NCBI GenBank assembly: GCA_039933775.1
Contig: JBDTNK010000005.1
Span: forward strand, 1-60,512
Source: JBDTNK01 sp039933775
GTDB lineage: Bacteria > Chloroflexota > Limnocylindria > QHBO01
Reading direction: 5' to 3'
DNA: 60,512 bases
The notes beneath the pieces are model-generated. The model did no database searches. It saw only the letters and a list, made by a program, of their open reading frames with translations, and was not told the DNA's origin. Made by a program: the position numbers and the translations under genes. Numbering within the stretch: the first letter of the stretch is position 1; the number at the start of each line of letters is the position of its first letter. Of this stretch, positions 1 to 8,059 are shown one piece after another.

Positions 1-2
1 AG

Positions 3-266
3 GGCAAACGACGAAGCAAGGTCGGACGCGTGGTGTCCGACAAGATGGACAAGACAGTCGTCGTGAGCGTTGAGCGGCTCCGCCGGCACCCGGTCTACAA
101 GCGGGTTGTGCGGCTATCGAGCAAGTTCAAGGCACACGACGAGGAGAACAGCGCACGCGTCGGCGACACCGTGCGCATCGAGGAGAGCCGTCCGCTCTCG
201 GCCGAGAAGCGCTGGCGCGTGGTCGAGATCGTGGCGCGCGGCTCCCACGAGGAGCTGGTGGGCTAG
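3..266 (+). CDS. rpsQ: 30S ribosomal protein S17, 5'-partial
   Basis: Small-subunit protein that binds 16S rRNA early in assembly. The reading frame is open to the window edge and encodes GKRRSKVGRVVSDKMDKTVV. That is the usual S17 N-terminal region, so the true start lies before base 1, and the GTG at position 30 is an internal valine. The C-terminal S17 OB-fold sequence is complete. The stop codon abuts the ATG of rplN, as in the standard spc operon order. Confidence 0.93.
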   Translation, partial: GKRRSKVGRVVSDKMDKTVVVSVERLRRHPVYKRVVRLSSKFKAHDEENSARVGDTVRIEESRPLSAEKRWRVVEIVARGSHEELVG

Positions 267-635
267 ATGATTCAGAAGTACACCAGGCTGCGCGTGGCCG
301 ACAATACCGGCGCGCGGACGCTGATGTGCATCACGATCCTCGGGCGGTCGCAGGCCGATACCGCGGAAGTGGGCGACGTCATCGTCGCCAGCGTGAAGCA
401 GGCGCTGCCGAACTCGGGCGTGAAGAAGGGCGACGTGGTGCGCGCCGTCATCGTACGCACGAAGAAGGAGTACGGCCGCCCCGACGGCAGCCATATCCGC
501 TTCGACGAGAACGCCGCAGTGCTCATCAACCCGCAGGGGAATCCCCGCGGGACGCGCATCTTCGGCCCGGTCGCACGCGAGCTGCGTGAACGGAACTACA
601 TGAAGATCGTGTCGCTCGCGCCGGAGGTGCTGTAG
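267..635 (+). CDS. rplN: 50S ribosomal protein L14
   Basis: 122 residues, the normal family length. It starts with MIQKYTRLRVADNTGARTLM, the classic L14 signature, and contains the GNPRGTRIFGPVARELR C-terminal segment. L14 binds 23S rRNA and forms an inter-subunit bridge with 16S rRNA. The ATG directly follows the rpsQ stop, and the rplX ATG directly follows its own stop, so translation is probably coupled. Confidence 0.97.
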   Translation: MIQKYTRLRVADNTGARTLMCITILGRSQADTAEVGDVIVASVKQALPNSGVKKGDVVRAVIVRTKKEYGRPDGSHIRFDENAAVLINPQGNPRGTRIFGPVARELRERNYMKIVSLAPEVL

Positions 636-968
636 ATGGACGTACGCAAGGGAGACACCGTCCTGGTGCTCGCCGGCAAGGACCGCGGCAAGCGCGGACA
701 GGTGGAGCGGATCGAGCAGACCAAGCGCGGTCCGGGCGTGGTCGTGCCGGGGATCAACGTGGCCAAGAAGCATCAGAGTGCCGCCGGCCAGAGCCGACAG
801 GGCGGCATCCTGGATGTCCCCATGCCGCTCCATGTCAGTAACGTGCAGCTCGTCTGCCCGCGCTGCGGCCGCGCCACGCGGGTTCGCCACGAGCGCCTCG
901 AGGGCGAGCATGCGCGGAGCGTTCGCGTCTGTGCCCATTGCGGCGAGCAGATCGAGGTGACGAAGTGA
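636..968 (+). CDS. rplX: 50S ribosomal protein L24 with C-terminal zinc ribbon
   Basis: 110 residues. The KOW motif (KGDTVLVLAGKDRGKRGQV) is near the N-terminus. The C-terminal part carries CPRC at about residue 73 and CAHC at about residue 102, a four-cysteine ribbon found in a subset of bacterial L24 proteins. L24 starts assembly of the large subunit. The stop overlaps the GTG start of rplE in a GTGA tetranucleotide. Confidence 0.96.
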   Translation: MDVRKGDTVLVLAGKDRGKRGQVERIEQTKRGPGVVVPGINVAKKHQSAAGQSRQGGILDVPMPLHVSNVQLVCPRCGRATRVRHERLEGEHARSVRVCAHCGEQIEVTK

Positions 969-1753
969 GCGACGAAACGAAGCCGACGAAGGCACGCGCT
1001 CCGCGCGGCACGGCGGCCGGCGCTGGCTCGACTCGACGATCGGCCGGCAGCGGCGCGACGAAGACCAAGGCCGACGGCGCGGCAAAGGCCGACGGCGCGG
1101 CGAAGGCCAAGGCCGACGGCGCGGCGAAGGCCGATGGCACGGCGAAGGCCGATGGCACGGCCAAGGCCGAACGCACGGCGAAGGTTCGTGACGCGTATCG
1201 GCCGCCGACCTACATCGGGCTGCGACAGCGCTATCACGACGATGTCGTGCCGGCGCTGCGGCGCGAGTTCACGTATCCGAACCCGATGCAGGTGCCGCGT
1301 GTCGACAAGATCGTGGTCAACATCGGGCTCGGCGAGGCGATCCAGAATGCCAAGGCGCTGGACGCCGCCGTTGGTGATCTGACCCGGGTGACGGGCCAGA
1401 AGCCGATCGTGACCCGTGCCAAGCGCTCGATCGCGCAGTTCCGACTTCGGACCGGGATGCCGATCGGCGCCAAGGTCACGCTGCGCGGCCAGCGCATGTA
1501 CGACTTCCTGGAGCGCACGCTGGCACTTGCGCTGCCCCGCATCCGCGACTTCCGCGGCATCCCCACCCGCAGCTTCGATGGCCGCGGCAACTTTACCCTC
1601 GGACTCCGGGAGCAGCTCGTGTACCCGGAGATCGACTACGACCGCATCGATCGGCTGCGCGGGCTTGAGCTGACGATCGTGACGACGGCGCACAGCGACG
1701 AGGAGGGGCTGAAGCTCCTCCAGCTGCTGGGCATGCCGTTCGCTTCGAACTAG
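965..1753 (+). CDS. rplE: 50S ribosomal protein L5 with a repetitive Lys/Ala/Asp N-terminal extension
   Basis: 262 residues from GTG 965, which overlaps the rplX stop; typical L5 is about 180. The conserved L5 core (binds 5S rRNA and the central protuberance) begins near residue 75 with DAYRPPTYIGLRQRY and includes PRVDKIVVNIGLGEA. Residues 35-73 are a low-complexity tract of KADGAA/KADGTA units encoded by near-identical 18-24-bp repeats at 1067-1183. An ATG lies further upstream at 938 inside rplX, but GTG 965 fits the operon spacing better. The extension is probably disordered and basic; its role is unknown. Confidence 0.93.
   Translation: MSDETKPTKARAPRGTAAGAGSTRRSAGSGATKTKADGAAKADGAAKAKADGAAKADGTAKADGTAKAERTAKVRDAYRPPTYIGLRQRYHDDVVPALRREFTYPNPMQVPRVDKIVVNIGLGEAIQNAKALDAAVGDLTRVTGQKPIVTRAKRSIAQFRLRTGMPIGAKVTLRGQRMYDFLERTLALALPRIRDFRGIPTRSFDGRGNFTLGLREQLVYPEIDYDRIDRLRGLELTIVTTAHSDEEGLKLLQLLGMPFASN
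1067..1183 (+). repeat. Tandem 18-24-bp repeats encoding KADG(A/T)A in rplE
   Basis: About six imperfect units related to AAGGCCGACGGCGCGGCG lie head to tail in frame. They differ mainly at third positions and by Ala/Thr exchange, and one unit carries an extra Lys-Ala pair. Such slippage-prone repeats can vary in copy number between strains. Confidence 0.85.
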
Positions 1754-1766
1754 GACTGGAGACCAC

Positions 1767-1952
1767 GTGGCAAAGAAGTCGAGTATTGCGAAGGCCCGCC
1801 GGGCGCCGCGCTTCGAGGTCCAGCAGCACAATCGCTGCTCGATCTGCGGGCGGCCGCGAGGCTACATGCGGCGCTTCGCGCTGTGCCGCATCTGTTTCCG
1901 GGAGCGTGCCCTCGAGGGCCAGCTGCCGGGCGTGACGAAGTCGAGCTGGTAG
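1767..1952 (+). CDS. rpsZ: 30S ribosomal protein S14 type Z
   Basis: 61 residues, the length of the zinc-binding (C+) S14 form. CSIC at about residues 23-26 and CRIC at about 39-42 are the zinc ligands. The sequence ends in TKSSW, typical of this form. S14 sits in the 30S head. It lies between rplE and rpsH as in other spc operons, with a 110-bp gap before rpsH. Confidence 0.96.
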   Translation: MAKKSSIAKARRAPRFEVQQHNRCSICGRPRGYMRRFALCRICFRERALEGQLPGVTKSSW

Positions 1953-2062
1953 CGCACCGGCTTTTCGAACCAGGATCACCACCGCCAACCCACCATCAGC
2001 GGTAGGCGCCGACGCGACGATGCGTTCGAGCGAACCACCGCCGAGGAGACCTCACCACCGAC
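1953..2062 (+). other. Gap between rpsZ and rpsH
   Basis: 110 bp is long for this operon. I see an AGGAGACC-like ribosome binding region just before the rpsH ATG but no clear promoter, hairpin or short gene. Confidence 0.5.
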
Positions 2063-2461
2063 ATGAACACCAGTGACCCGATCGCAGACATGCTGACCCG
2101 CATTCGCAACGCGAGCGCGGCGCGGCATCTCGACGTCAGCCTGCCGTCTTCGAAGGTGAAGCGCGAGATCGCGCGAATCCTGGCCGAGGAGGGCTTCATC
2201 GACGGCTTCGAGACCGCCGACGGCGGCGTCCAGGAGAAGCTCACGATGCGGCTGCGCTATGTCGAGGGCAAGACGCCGGTCGTTTCCGGCCTCAAGCGGA
2301 TCAGCAAGCCGGGCCTGCGCGTCTACGCGCGCAAGACCGAGATCCCACGCGTCCTCGGCGGGCTCGGCCTCGCCATCCTGTCCACTTCCCGCGGGATCAT
2401 GACCGGGCCGCAGGCCCGCAAGCTGAATCTCGGCGGCGAAGTTCTCTGCTACGTCTGGTAA
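2063..2461 (+). CDS. rpsH: 30S ribosomal protein S8
   Basis: 132 residues, normal length. It starts MNTSDPIADMLTRIRNA and ends with the LGGEVLCYVW motif of the rRNA-binding C-terminal domain. S8 is a primary 16S rRNA binder and the translational regulator of the spc operon in enteric bacteria; whether it regulates here cannot be read from the sequence. Confidence 0.97.
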   Translation: MNTSDPIADMLTRIRNASAARHLDVSLPSSKVKREIARILAEEGFIDGFETADGGVQEKLTMRLRYVEGKTPVVSGLKRISKPGLRVYARKTEIPRVLGGLGLAILSTSRGIMTGPQARKLNLGGEVLCYVW

Positions 2462-2470
2462 GGAGCGAAG

Positions 2471-3019
2471 ATGTCACGAATCGGTCGAATGCCGATCGCG
2501 CTCCCGCAGGGCGTGGAGGTGAACCAGGAGGGGCGCCAGCTCACGGTCAAGGGACCGCTGGGGCAGCTGTCGCGCGAGATCCACGCGGAGATGAAGCTCG
2601 AGCGCGAGGACGGGGTGCTGCGGGTCGTGCGACCCAGCGACGAGCCACGTCATCGGGCGCTGCACGGGCTGACGCGCACCCTCGTCAACAACATGATCAC
2701 CGGGGTCACGACCGGCTTCACGAAGGGGCTGGAGATCAGCGGCGTCGGGTACCGCGCGCAGCTGCAGGGCACCAAGCTCGTCCTGGCGCTCGGCTACTCG
2801 CACGCGGTCGAGGTCGTCGCTCCGACGGGGATCGAGTTCCGGGTCGACACTCCCACGCGCCTCGCCGTGTTCGGGGCAGACAAGGAGCTGGTCGGGCAGA
2901 CCGCTGCCTATATTCGATCGCGCCGCAAGCCCGAGCCGTACAAGGGCAAGGGGATCCGCTACGCGGGCGAGCAGATCCTGCGCAAGGCGGGCAAGGCCGG
3001 CAAGGTCGGCGGGAAGTAG
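2471..3019 (+). CDS. rplF: 50S ribosomal protein L6
   Basis: 182 residues, family-typical. MSRIGRMPIALPQGVEV is the standard start, and the C-terminal KGKGIRYAGEQILRKAGK contains the conserved EPYKGKGIRY segment. It binds 23S rRNA near the sarcin-ricin loop. It lies 9 bp after rpsH and 6 bp before rplR. Confidence 0.97.
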   Translation: MSRIGRMPIALPQGVEVNQEGRQLTVKGPLGQLSREIHAEMKLEREDGVLRVVRPSDEPRHRALHGLTRTLVNNMITGVTTGFTKGLEISGVGYRAQLQGTKLVLALGYSHAVEVVAPTGIEFRVDTPTRLAVFGADKELVGQTAAYIRSRRKPEPYKGKGIRYAGEQILRKAGKAGKVGGK

Positions 3020-3025
3020 AACGAC

Positions 3026-3379
3026 ATGACCACCTCGCGTAACACGCTGCGACAGAAGCGCCACGACCGCATTCGGCTCCGCCTTGTGGGCTCGCCCGAG
3101 CGGCCACGCCTGTCGGTCTTCCGCAGCGCCAAGTACATCTATGCCCAGGTCATCGACGACACGACCGGCCGCACCCTGGCCGCCGCATCGAGCCGCGAGA
3201 GCGAGCTCACCGGCGGTCCGGGCAAGACCGATGTGGCCCACGCCGTGGGTCGTGCGGTCGCCGAGCGCGCCAAAGCGGCCGGTGTTTCGGTCGTCGTGCT
3301 CGATCGGGGCGGCTACCAGTATCACGGGCGGGTCCGCTCGCTCGCCGAGGGCGCCCGCGAGGGCGGCCTCGAGCTGTAG
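3026..3379 (+). CDS. rplR: 50S ribosomal protein L18
   Basis: 117 residues. It contains RLSVFRSAKYIYAQVIDD and the C-terminal FDRGGY-like segment (VLDRGGYQYHGRV), both L18 hallmarks. L18 binds 5S rRNA together with L5. The rpsE start follows 13 bp later behind a GAGGAG ribosome binding site. Confidence 0.97.
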   Translation: MTTSRNTLRQKRHDRIRLRLVGSPERPRLSVFRSAKYIYAQVIDDTTGRTLAAASSRESELTGGPGKTDVAHAVGRAVAERAKAAGVSVVVLDRGGYQYHGRVRSLAEGAREGGLEL

Positions 3380-3392
3380 AGGAGCGTCGAAC

Positions 3393-3983
3393 ATGGCCAG
3401 AATTGATCCTGCCAGGCTGAACCTGGAGGAAAAGGTCGTCCAGATCAATCGCGTCGCGAAGGTCGTCCAGGGTGGACGGCGCTTCAGCTTCAGCGCGGTC
3501 GTCGTCGTCGGCGATGGCAACGGCGTCGTGGGTGCCGGGCTCGGCAAGGCCGGCGAAGTGCCCGAGGCGATCCGCAAGGGCGTCGAGGACGCGAAGAAGC
3601 GTCTCGTGCGCGTCCCGCTCGTCGGATCCACCATCCCACACGAGGTTGAGCGGCGCTTTGGCGCCGCACGCGTGCTGCTCAAGCCGGCATCGCCAGGCAC
3701 CGGCGTCATCGCCGGTGGCTCGGTGCGCGCCGTGGTCGAGGCCGCGGGAATCCGTGACATCCTGAGCAAGAACCAGGGCAGCACCAACCCGGTCAACGTC
3801 GTCCAGGCCACGATCGAGTGCCTGACCATGCTGCGCAGCGCCGATGCCATTGCCGCCGCGCGCGGCAAGACCGCCGAGCAGCTGCTCGGCAAGCGCGGCG
3901 CGGAGGCCGCGCGTCGCCCGCACGAGATTCCGGAGCGCGCCGCTCCGGCGTTCGGCGGGCCGGGAGGTGGCCGTGGCCGCTGA
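3393..3983 (+). CDS. rpsE: 30S ribosomal protein S5
   Basis: 196 residues from the ATG preceded by GAGGAG. The double-stranded RNA-binding S5 N-terminal domain has VVVVGDGNGVVGAGLGKAGE; the C-terminal domain has the conserved GSTNPVNVVQATIECL. S5 lies at the mRNA entry channel and affects decoding accuracy. The C-terminus overlaps the start of rpmD by 11 bp. Confidence 0.97.
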   Translation: MARIDPARLNLEEKVVQINRVAKVVQGGRRFSFSAVVVVGDGNGVVGAGLGKAGEVPEAIRKGVEDAKKRLVRVPLVGSTIPHEVERRFGAARVLLKPASPGTGVIAGGSVRAVVEAAGIRDILSKNQGSTNPVNVVQATIECLTMLRSADAIAAARGKTAEQLLGKRGAEAARRPHEIPERAAPAFGGPGGGRGR

Positions 3984-4227
3984 TCGACGCGCTGCGAAGC
4001 GGGACGCGGTGATGCTCCGCGTCACGCAGGTGCACTCAGTGATCGGCCACAAGCAGGCCGCGCGCGGGACCATCCGTGCGCTCGGCCTGCACCGGCTGCA
4101 CCAGACGGTCGAGATCGCCGATACCCCCGAGAACCGCGGCATGCTGCGGCGCGTCGCCTTTCTCCTCGAGGTTGAGGAGCCGGGATCGACGGGGGAGACG
4201 CAGAACAACCAGGGAGACTCTCAGTAG
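3973..4227 (+). CDS. rpmD: 50S ribosomal protein L30
   Basis: 84 residues from GTG 3973, chosen because GGGAGG lies a few bases upstream. GTG 4009 and ATG 4012 are in-frame alternatives that would give a more usual 71-72 residues. The core LRVTQVHSVIGHKQAARGTI and LGLHRLHQTVEI are L30 signatures. It has a polar tail after about residue 70 and sits between rpsE and rplO as expected. Confidence 0.93.
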   Translation: MAADRRAAKRDAVMLRVTQVHSVIGHKQAARGTIRALGLHRLHQTVEIADTPENRGMLRRVAFLLEVEEPGSTGETQNNQGDSQ

Positions 4228-4830
4228 ATGAAGCTGCATGATCTGCATCCGACACCGGGCTCGCGCCGGCCGGCGCGCCGCGTCGGCCGCGGGCACGGCT
4301 CGGGGCGCGGCAAGACCGCCGGACGCGGCACCAAGGGTCAGAAAGCTCGCGGCAAGACGGCGGCGTGGTTCGAGGGTGGGCAGACCCCCCTTCACATCCG
4401 CACCCCGAAGCTGCACGGCTTCAAGAACCGCTTCCGCGTGGCATACGCGCCGGTGAACCTGGCCCGCCTCTCAGAGGCAGAGAAGGGAACGCTCATCACG
4501 CCCAACGTGCTGGAGCACGACGGCCTGGTCCGTGACCTGAAGCTGCCGATCAAGATCCTCGGCTACGGCGACGCGCCGAGCGGGGTGACGGTTCACGCCC
4601 ACGGCTTCAGCCGCACGGCGCTCGACAAGCTCACCGCGGCGGGCAGCACGGTCCAGCTCCTGAGCTGGCCTGACAATGCCCCGATCCACGACGAGCCCGA
4701 GGCCGAGGAGGAAGCGACGCCGTCCGCTGAGGACGGCCCACAGACGGCTACCGCGGACGCGGCGAGCGACGAGCTCACCGCCGACGCTCTCACCGCCGAC
4801 GAGCCTCCCACCCCGCCGGCGGAGGGCTGA
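4228..4830 (+). CDS. rplO: 50S ribosomal protein L15 with acidic C-terminal tail
   Basis: 200 residues; typical L15 is about 147. The Gly/Arg/Lys-rich N-terminus (GRGHGSGRGKTAGRGTKGQK) and the L15 fold to about residue 152 are standard. The last ~48 residues are Glu/Asp/Ala/Pro-rich with the repeat LTADALTADE, and probably disordered. The stop directly precedes the secY GTG. Confidence 0.95.
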   Translation: MKLHDLHPTPGSRRPARRVGRGHGSGRGKTAGRGTKGQKARGKTAAWFEGGQTPLHIRTPKLHGFKNRFRVAYAPVNLARLSEAEKGTLITPNVLEHDGLVRDLKLPIKILGYGDAPSGVTVHAHGFSRTALDKLTAAGSTVQLLSWPDNAPIHDEPEAEEEATPSAEDGPQTATADAASDELTADALTADEPPTPPAEG

Positions 4831-6111
4831 GTGCTCGAGACCGTCGGCACCGCCCTTCGCGCGCCGGACATCCGCCGCAAGATCCTGTACACGCTCGGAA
4901 TTCTGCTCGTCTTCCGCGCGTTGACGAACGTCCCCGTCCCGAACGTCAACACGGCGGCGCTGAGCGACCTGTTCGCCACGAACGCGCTCCTCAACCTGTA
5001 CGACACGTTCTCGGGCGGCGGGCTGGCGACGGCCTCGATCATCGGCCTCGGTCTCAACCCATACATCAACGCCAGCATCATCATGCAGCTGATGCAGGGG
5101 GTCATTCCCAGCCTCAGCGAGCTGGCGCGTGAAGGCGAGTACGGCCGGAACAAGATCAACCAGTACACGCGGCTCATGACCGTGCCGCTCTCGCTGGCAC
5201 AGGGCTACGGCTTCAGCGTGGTCCTCACCACCGCCGGCGTGCTGCCCAGCTCCGACCTTTTCAGTGCCGATACGCTGGCGCTGCTGGTCTCGTGGACGGC
5301 GGGGACCATCCTGCTCATGTGGCTTGGCGAGCTCATCAGCGAGAAGGGGCTCGGCAACGGCATCAGCTTCATCATCTTCGCCGGCATCGTGGCGGCGCTG
5401 CCCAGCCAGGCGGCACCGATCATCACCGGGCCGGAGCCGCTGACCATCGTGCCGTTCCTCGTCATCTCCCTCGTCGTGATCACCGCGATCGTGTTCATCA
5501 ACGAGGGGCAGCGTCGGATCCCGGTGCAGTACGCCAGCCGTGTCCGCGGACGGCGCATGTACCAGAGCCAGACGCAGTATCTGCCGCTGAAGGTGACCAT
5601 GGCCGGCGTCATCCCGATCATCTTCGCGATCAGCATCCTGCTCTTCCCGGCCACGATCGCCAGCTACTTCGTGAGCAGCGACATCGGCTGGGTGTCGGCC
5701 TCGGCGGCGTGGATCGCCCGGATGCTGTCGACCGAGACGCCGATCGTGTACGGCATTTTCTTCTTCGTGCTCGTCGTCTTCTTCACGTACTTCTACACCG
5801 CCTTCCAGTTCAAGCCCGATCAGACCGCCGACTTCCTGCGCAAGAACGGCGGCTTCATCCCCGGCATCAGACCCGGCAAGCCGACCGAAAACTTCCTGGC
5901 ACGCGTCACGAACCGGATCACGCTGGGAGGCGCCATCTTCCTGGGCGCCATCGCCGTGCTGCCGCTCATCGTCTCGTTCCTGATCCCCGGCACCAGCCAG
6001 CTGCAGCTCGGCGGGACGAGCATCCTCATCGTTGTCAGCGTCGTGGTCGAGACGATGAAGCAGCTCGAGGCGCAGATGATGATGCGCAACTACGAGGGCT
6101 TCATCCGTTGA
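4831..6111 (+). CDS. secY: Preprotein translocase subunit SecY
   Basis: 426 residues, usual length, with about ten hydrophobic segments and the conserved LGLNPYINASIIMQL plug-region motif near residues 71-86. C-terminal KQLEAQMMMRNYEGF is typical. It is the channel of the SecYEG translocon. It starts with GTG immediately after the rplO stop, and its stop overlaps the TTG start of adk. Confidence 0.98.
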   Translation: MLETVGTALRAPDIRRKILYTLGILLVFRALTNVPVPNVNTAALSDLFATNALLNLYDTFSGGGLATASIIGLGLNPYINASIIMQLMQGVIPSLSELAREGEYGRNKINQYTRLMTVPLSLAQGYGFSVVLTTAGVLPSSDLFSADTLALLVSWTAGTILLMWLGELISEKGLGNGISFIIFAGIVAALPSQAAPIITGPEPLTIVPFLVISLVVITAIVFINEGQRRIPVQYASRVRGRRMYQSQTQYLPLKVTMAGVIPIIFAISILLFPATIASYFVSSDIGWVSASAAWIARMLSTETPIVYGIFFFVLVVFFTYFYTAFQFKPDQTADFLRKNGGFIPGIRPGKPTENFLARVTNRITLGGAIFLGAIAVLPLIVSFLIPGTSQLQLGGTSILIVVSVVVETMKQLEAQMMMRNYEGFIR

Positions 6112-6788
6112 GTGAGGGACCAGGCTCCGATCGTCGGATCGTGCTGCTCGTCGGCGCGGTGGGTGCCGGCAAGGGGACGCAGGCCGATATCCTGTCGGCT
6201 GAGCTCGGGCTGCCGCATCTCGCTTCGGGCAACCTGTTCCGGCAGGCGTTGCGCGACGGGACCGCGGTGGGCGACCAGGCGCGCGACTACATGGGACGCG
6301 GTGAGCTCGTGCCCGACGAGATCACGATCGCGATGTTCATGGAGCGCCTGGCGCAGCCCGACGCTGCCGGTGGTGCCATCCTCGACGGCTTCCCACGAAC
6401 GGTCGGCCAGGCCGAGGCGCTCGACGCGACGCTGGCTGATCACGGCGAGCGGATCTGGCGAGTGATCTATATCGAGGTCCCCACCGAGGAGCTGATCCGT
6501 CGCGTCGCGGGACGCTACCAGTGCCCCATCTGCGGCACGGCCTATCACGCGACCAACGATCGGCCAAAGGTGGACGGCCGCTGCGATAACGATGGCACGC
6601 CGCTCACCCAGCGCGACGACGATCGGCCGGAGGTCGTTCGCGCGCGCATGGCGAAGCAGGTGCCCCCGATGGTCGCCGTCGTCGAGCACTACGACGCGCG
6701 CGGCGTCGTGGAGCACATCAACGGCATGCAGCCCATCGCCGACGTGACCGCGCAGATCCTGCGCGGCCTGACGGCCTCCACCTCGTAG
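6108..6788 (+). CDS. adk: Adenylate kinase with zinc-type lid
   Basis: 226 residues from TTG 6108, which overlaps the secY stop (TTGA). No ATG lies in a suitable place and GTG 6141 would cut the first strand. The P-loop reads GAVGAGKGT, where most adenylate kinases have GPPGAGKGT. DGFPRTVGQAEAL is the AMP-site motif. The lid carries CPIC and CDND, a Cys3-Asp zinc site as in many Gram-positive enzymes. It interconverts ATP + AMP and 2 ADP. It sits between secY and map in the usual order. Confidence 0.95.
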   Translation: MSEGPGSDRRIVLLVGAVGAGKGTQADILSAELGLPHLASGNLFRQALRDGTAVGDQARDYMGRGELVPDEITIAMFMERLAQPDAAGGAILDGFPRTVGQAEALDATLADHGERIWRVIYIEVPTEELIRRVAGRYQCPICGTAYHATNDRPKVDGRCDNDGTPLTQRDDDRPEVVRARMAKQVPPMVAVVEHYDARGVVEHINGMQPIADVTAQILRGLTASTS

Positions 6789-6793
6789 GGCCG

Positions 6794-7579
6794 ATGCAGA
6801 TGGGCATGCCGCAACGCGCAACGATGGTCACGATCAAGCGTCCGGAGGAGATCGCCAGGATGCGCCACGCGGGCGCGATCCTGGCCGAGATCCTGGACGT
6901 TTTGGAGGCGACGCTGCAACCCGGTGTCACGACCGCCGAGCTCGACGAGATCGCCGAGCGCATGATCCGCGACGCGGACGCCATCCCGTCGTTCAAGGGC
7001 TACGGCAGCAACCCGCCGTTCCCCGGATCGATCTGCGCCAGCATCAATGACGAGGTCGTGCACGGCATCCCATCGGCGCGGCAGGTGGGCCCCGGTGACA
7101 TCGTCAGCCTCGATATCGGCTGCATCTGGCAGGGCTGGCACGCCGACTGTGCGCGAACCTTCATCGTCGGCCCTGCCGCCGAGCCGGTTCTGCGCCTGGT
7201 CGATGCCACGCGTCGCGGCATGGAGGCGGGGATCGCGGCCGCGCAGCCGGGCAACCGCCTGGGGGATGTGGGCGCCGCGATCGAGGCCGTCGCCGTCGAG
7301 CACGGCTACGGCATCGTGCGACCGTTCGTTGGTCACGGGATCGGCACCTCGATGCACGAGGAGCCACAGGTGCCGAACTACGGTCGGCCGGGAACGGGCT
7401 TGCGCATCGAGGAGGGCATGTGCCTGGCGATCGAGCCCATGTTCAACCTGGGCGACGGCGATGTCGAAGTCCTCGACGACGGCTGGACCGTCGTGACACG
7501 GGATGGAGCGCTCTCCGCCCACTTCGAGAACACGATCGCGATCACCGCCCACGGCCCCCAGATCCTGACCACCCGATGA
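6794..7579 (+). CDS. map: Methionine aminopeptidase type I
   Basis: 261 residues from ATG 6794; ATG 6824 would give MVTIKRPEEIARMRHAG and is an equally good start. The pita-bread fold motifs are clear: CASINDEVVHGIP, the metal ligands in DIVSLDIGC and DCARTF, GHGIGTSMHEEPQVPN, and the final glutamates in LAIEPMF and AHFENT. It removes the initiator methionine. It lies in the usual adk-map-infA order. Confidence 0.97.
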   Translation: MQMGMPQRATMVTIKRPEEIARMRHAGAILAEILDVLEATLQPGVTTAELDEIAERMIRDADAIPSFKGYGSNPPFPGSICASINDEVVHGIPSARQVGPGDIVSLDIGCIWQGWHADCARTFIVGPAAEPVLRLVDATRRGMEAGIAAAQPGNRLGDVGAAIEAVAVEHGYGIVRPFVGHGIGTSMHEEPQVPNYGRPGTGLRIEEGMCLAIEPMFNLGDGDVEVLDDGWTVVTRDGALSAHFENTIAITAHGPQILTTR

Positions 7580-7602
7580 GCACCATCGGTCCATCCGAGG
7601 GT

Positions 7603-7631
7603 TTGCGGGCCTCCAGCGCCCGATGTATACT
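7603..7631 (+). promoter_or_regulatory. Sigma-70-type promoter before infA
   Basis: TTGCGG (7603-7608), a 17-bp spacer and TATACT (7626-7631) lie in the 109-bp map-infA gap, 58 bp before the infA ATG. This is one of the closest consensus matches in the window. It could give infA and the alpha-operon genes their own transcription start. Confidence 0.7.
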
Positions 7632-7688
7632 CCCTCTTCCGTGGGTCGCCGTGTGCGGCGGCCTTTCCGTGTGTTTTTCTCCCAACCA

Positions 7689-7940
7689 ATGTCAGTAAGG
7701 CTCAACGAGGGTGCGCAGCGCTTGGCACGTAAGGATGCAATCGAGGTAGAGGGCGAGGTCATCACGCCCCTGCCGAACGCCATGTTCCGGGTTCGTCTCG
7801 AGAACGGGCACGAGGTACTTGCCCACATCTCCGGCAAGCTCCGCCAGAACTTCATCCGCATCCTGCCAGGCGATACCGTGCGCGTTGAGCTCTCCGAGTA
7901 CGACCTCTCCCGAGGCCGAATCACGTACAGGATGAGATGA
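7689..7940 (+). CDS. infA: Translation initiation factor IF-1
   Basis: 83 residues from ATG 7689; the frame is open further upstream but the promoter lies there. The S1-like OB fold shows VEGEVITPLPNAMFRVRLEN, LAHISGKLRQNFIRILPGD and DLSRGRITYRMR, all IF-1 signatures. There is a ~9-residue N-terminal extension over the usual 72. It binds the 30S A site during initiation. The stop overlaps the rpmJ ATG (ATGA). Confidence 0.96.
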   Translation: MSVRLNEGAQRLARKDAIEVEGEVITPLPNAMFRVRLENGHEVLAHISGKLRQNFIRILPGDTVRVELSEYDLSRGRITYRMR

Positions 7941-8050
7941 AGGTTTCAGCATCAGTCAGGCCGCGCTGTGAGCGCTGCAAGGTCATCCGTCGCTCCGGCG
8001 TCGTGATGGTCATCTGCGTCGTTCCCAAGCACAAGCAGCGTCAGGGGTAG
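7937..8050 (+). CDS. rpmJ: 50S ribosomal protein L36
   Basis: A 37-residue gene. It begins MKVSASVRPRCERCKVIRRS and ends CVVPKHKQRQG. The CxxC and C-x4-H ligands form the L36 zinc ribbon. It starts in an ATGA overlap with infA and precedes rpsM, the standard position. Confidence 0.95.
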   Translation: MKVSASVRPRCERCKVIRRSGVVMVICVVPKHKQRQG

Positions 8051-8059
8051 CAGCAAGTC

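Noticed and set aside
773..1831. Long minus-strand open frames opposite the ribosomal genes, and others such as opposite glmS (16055-17839) and glmU (31695-33701)
   Set aside because: They lie wholly over well-recognised genes, have repetitive Arg/Ala/Asp-rich composition and arise from high GC.
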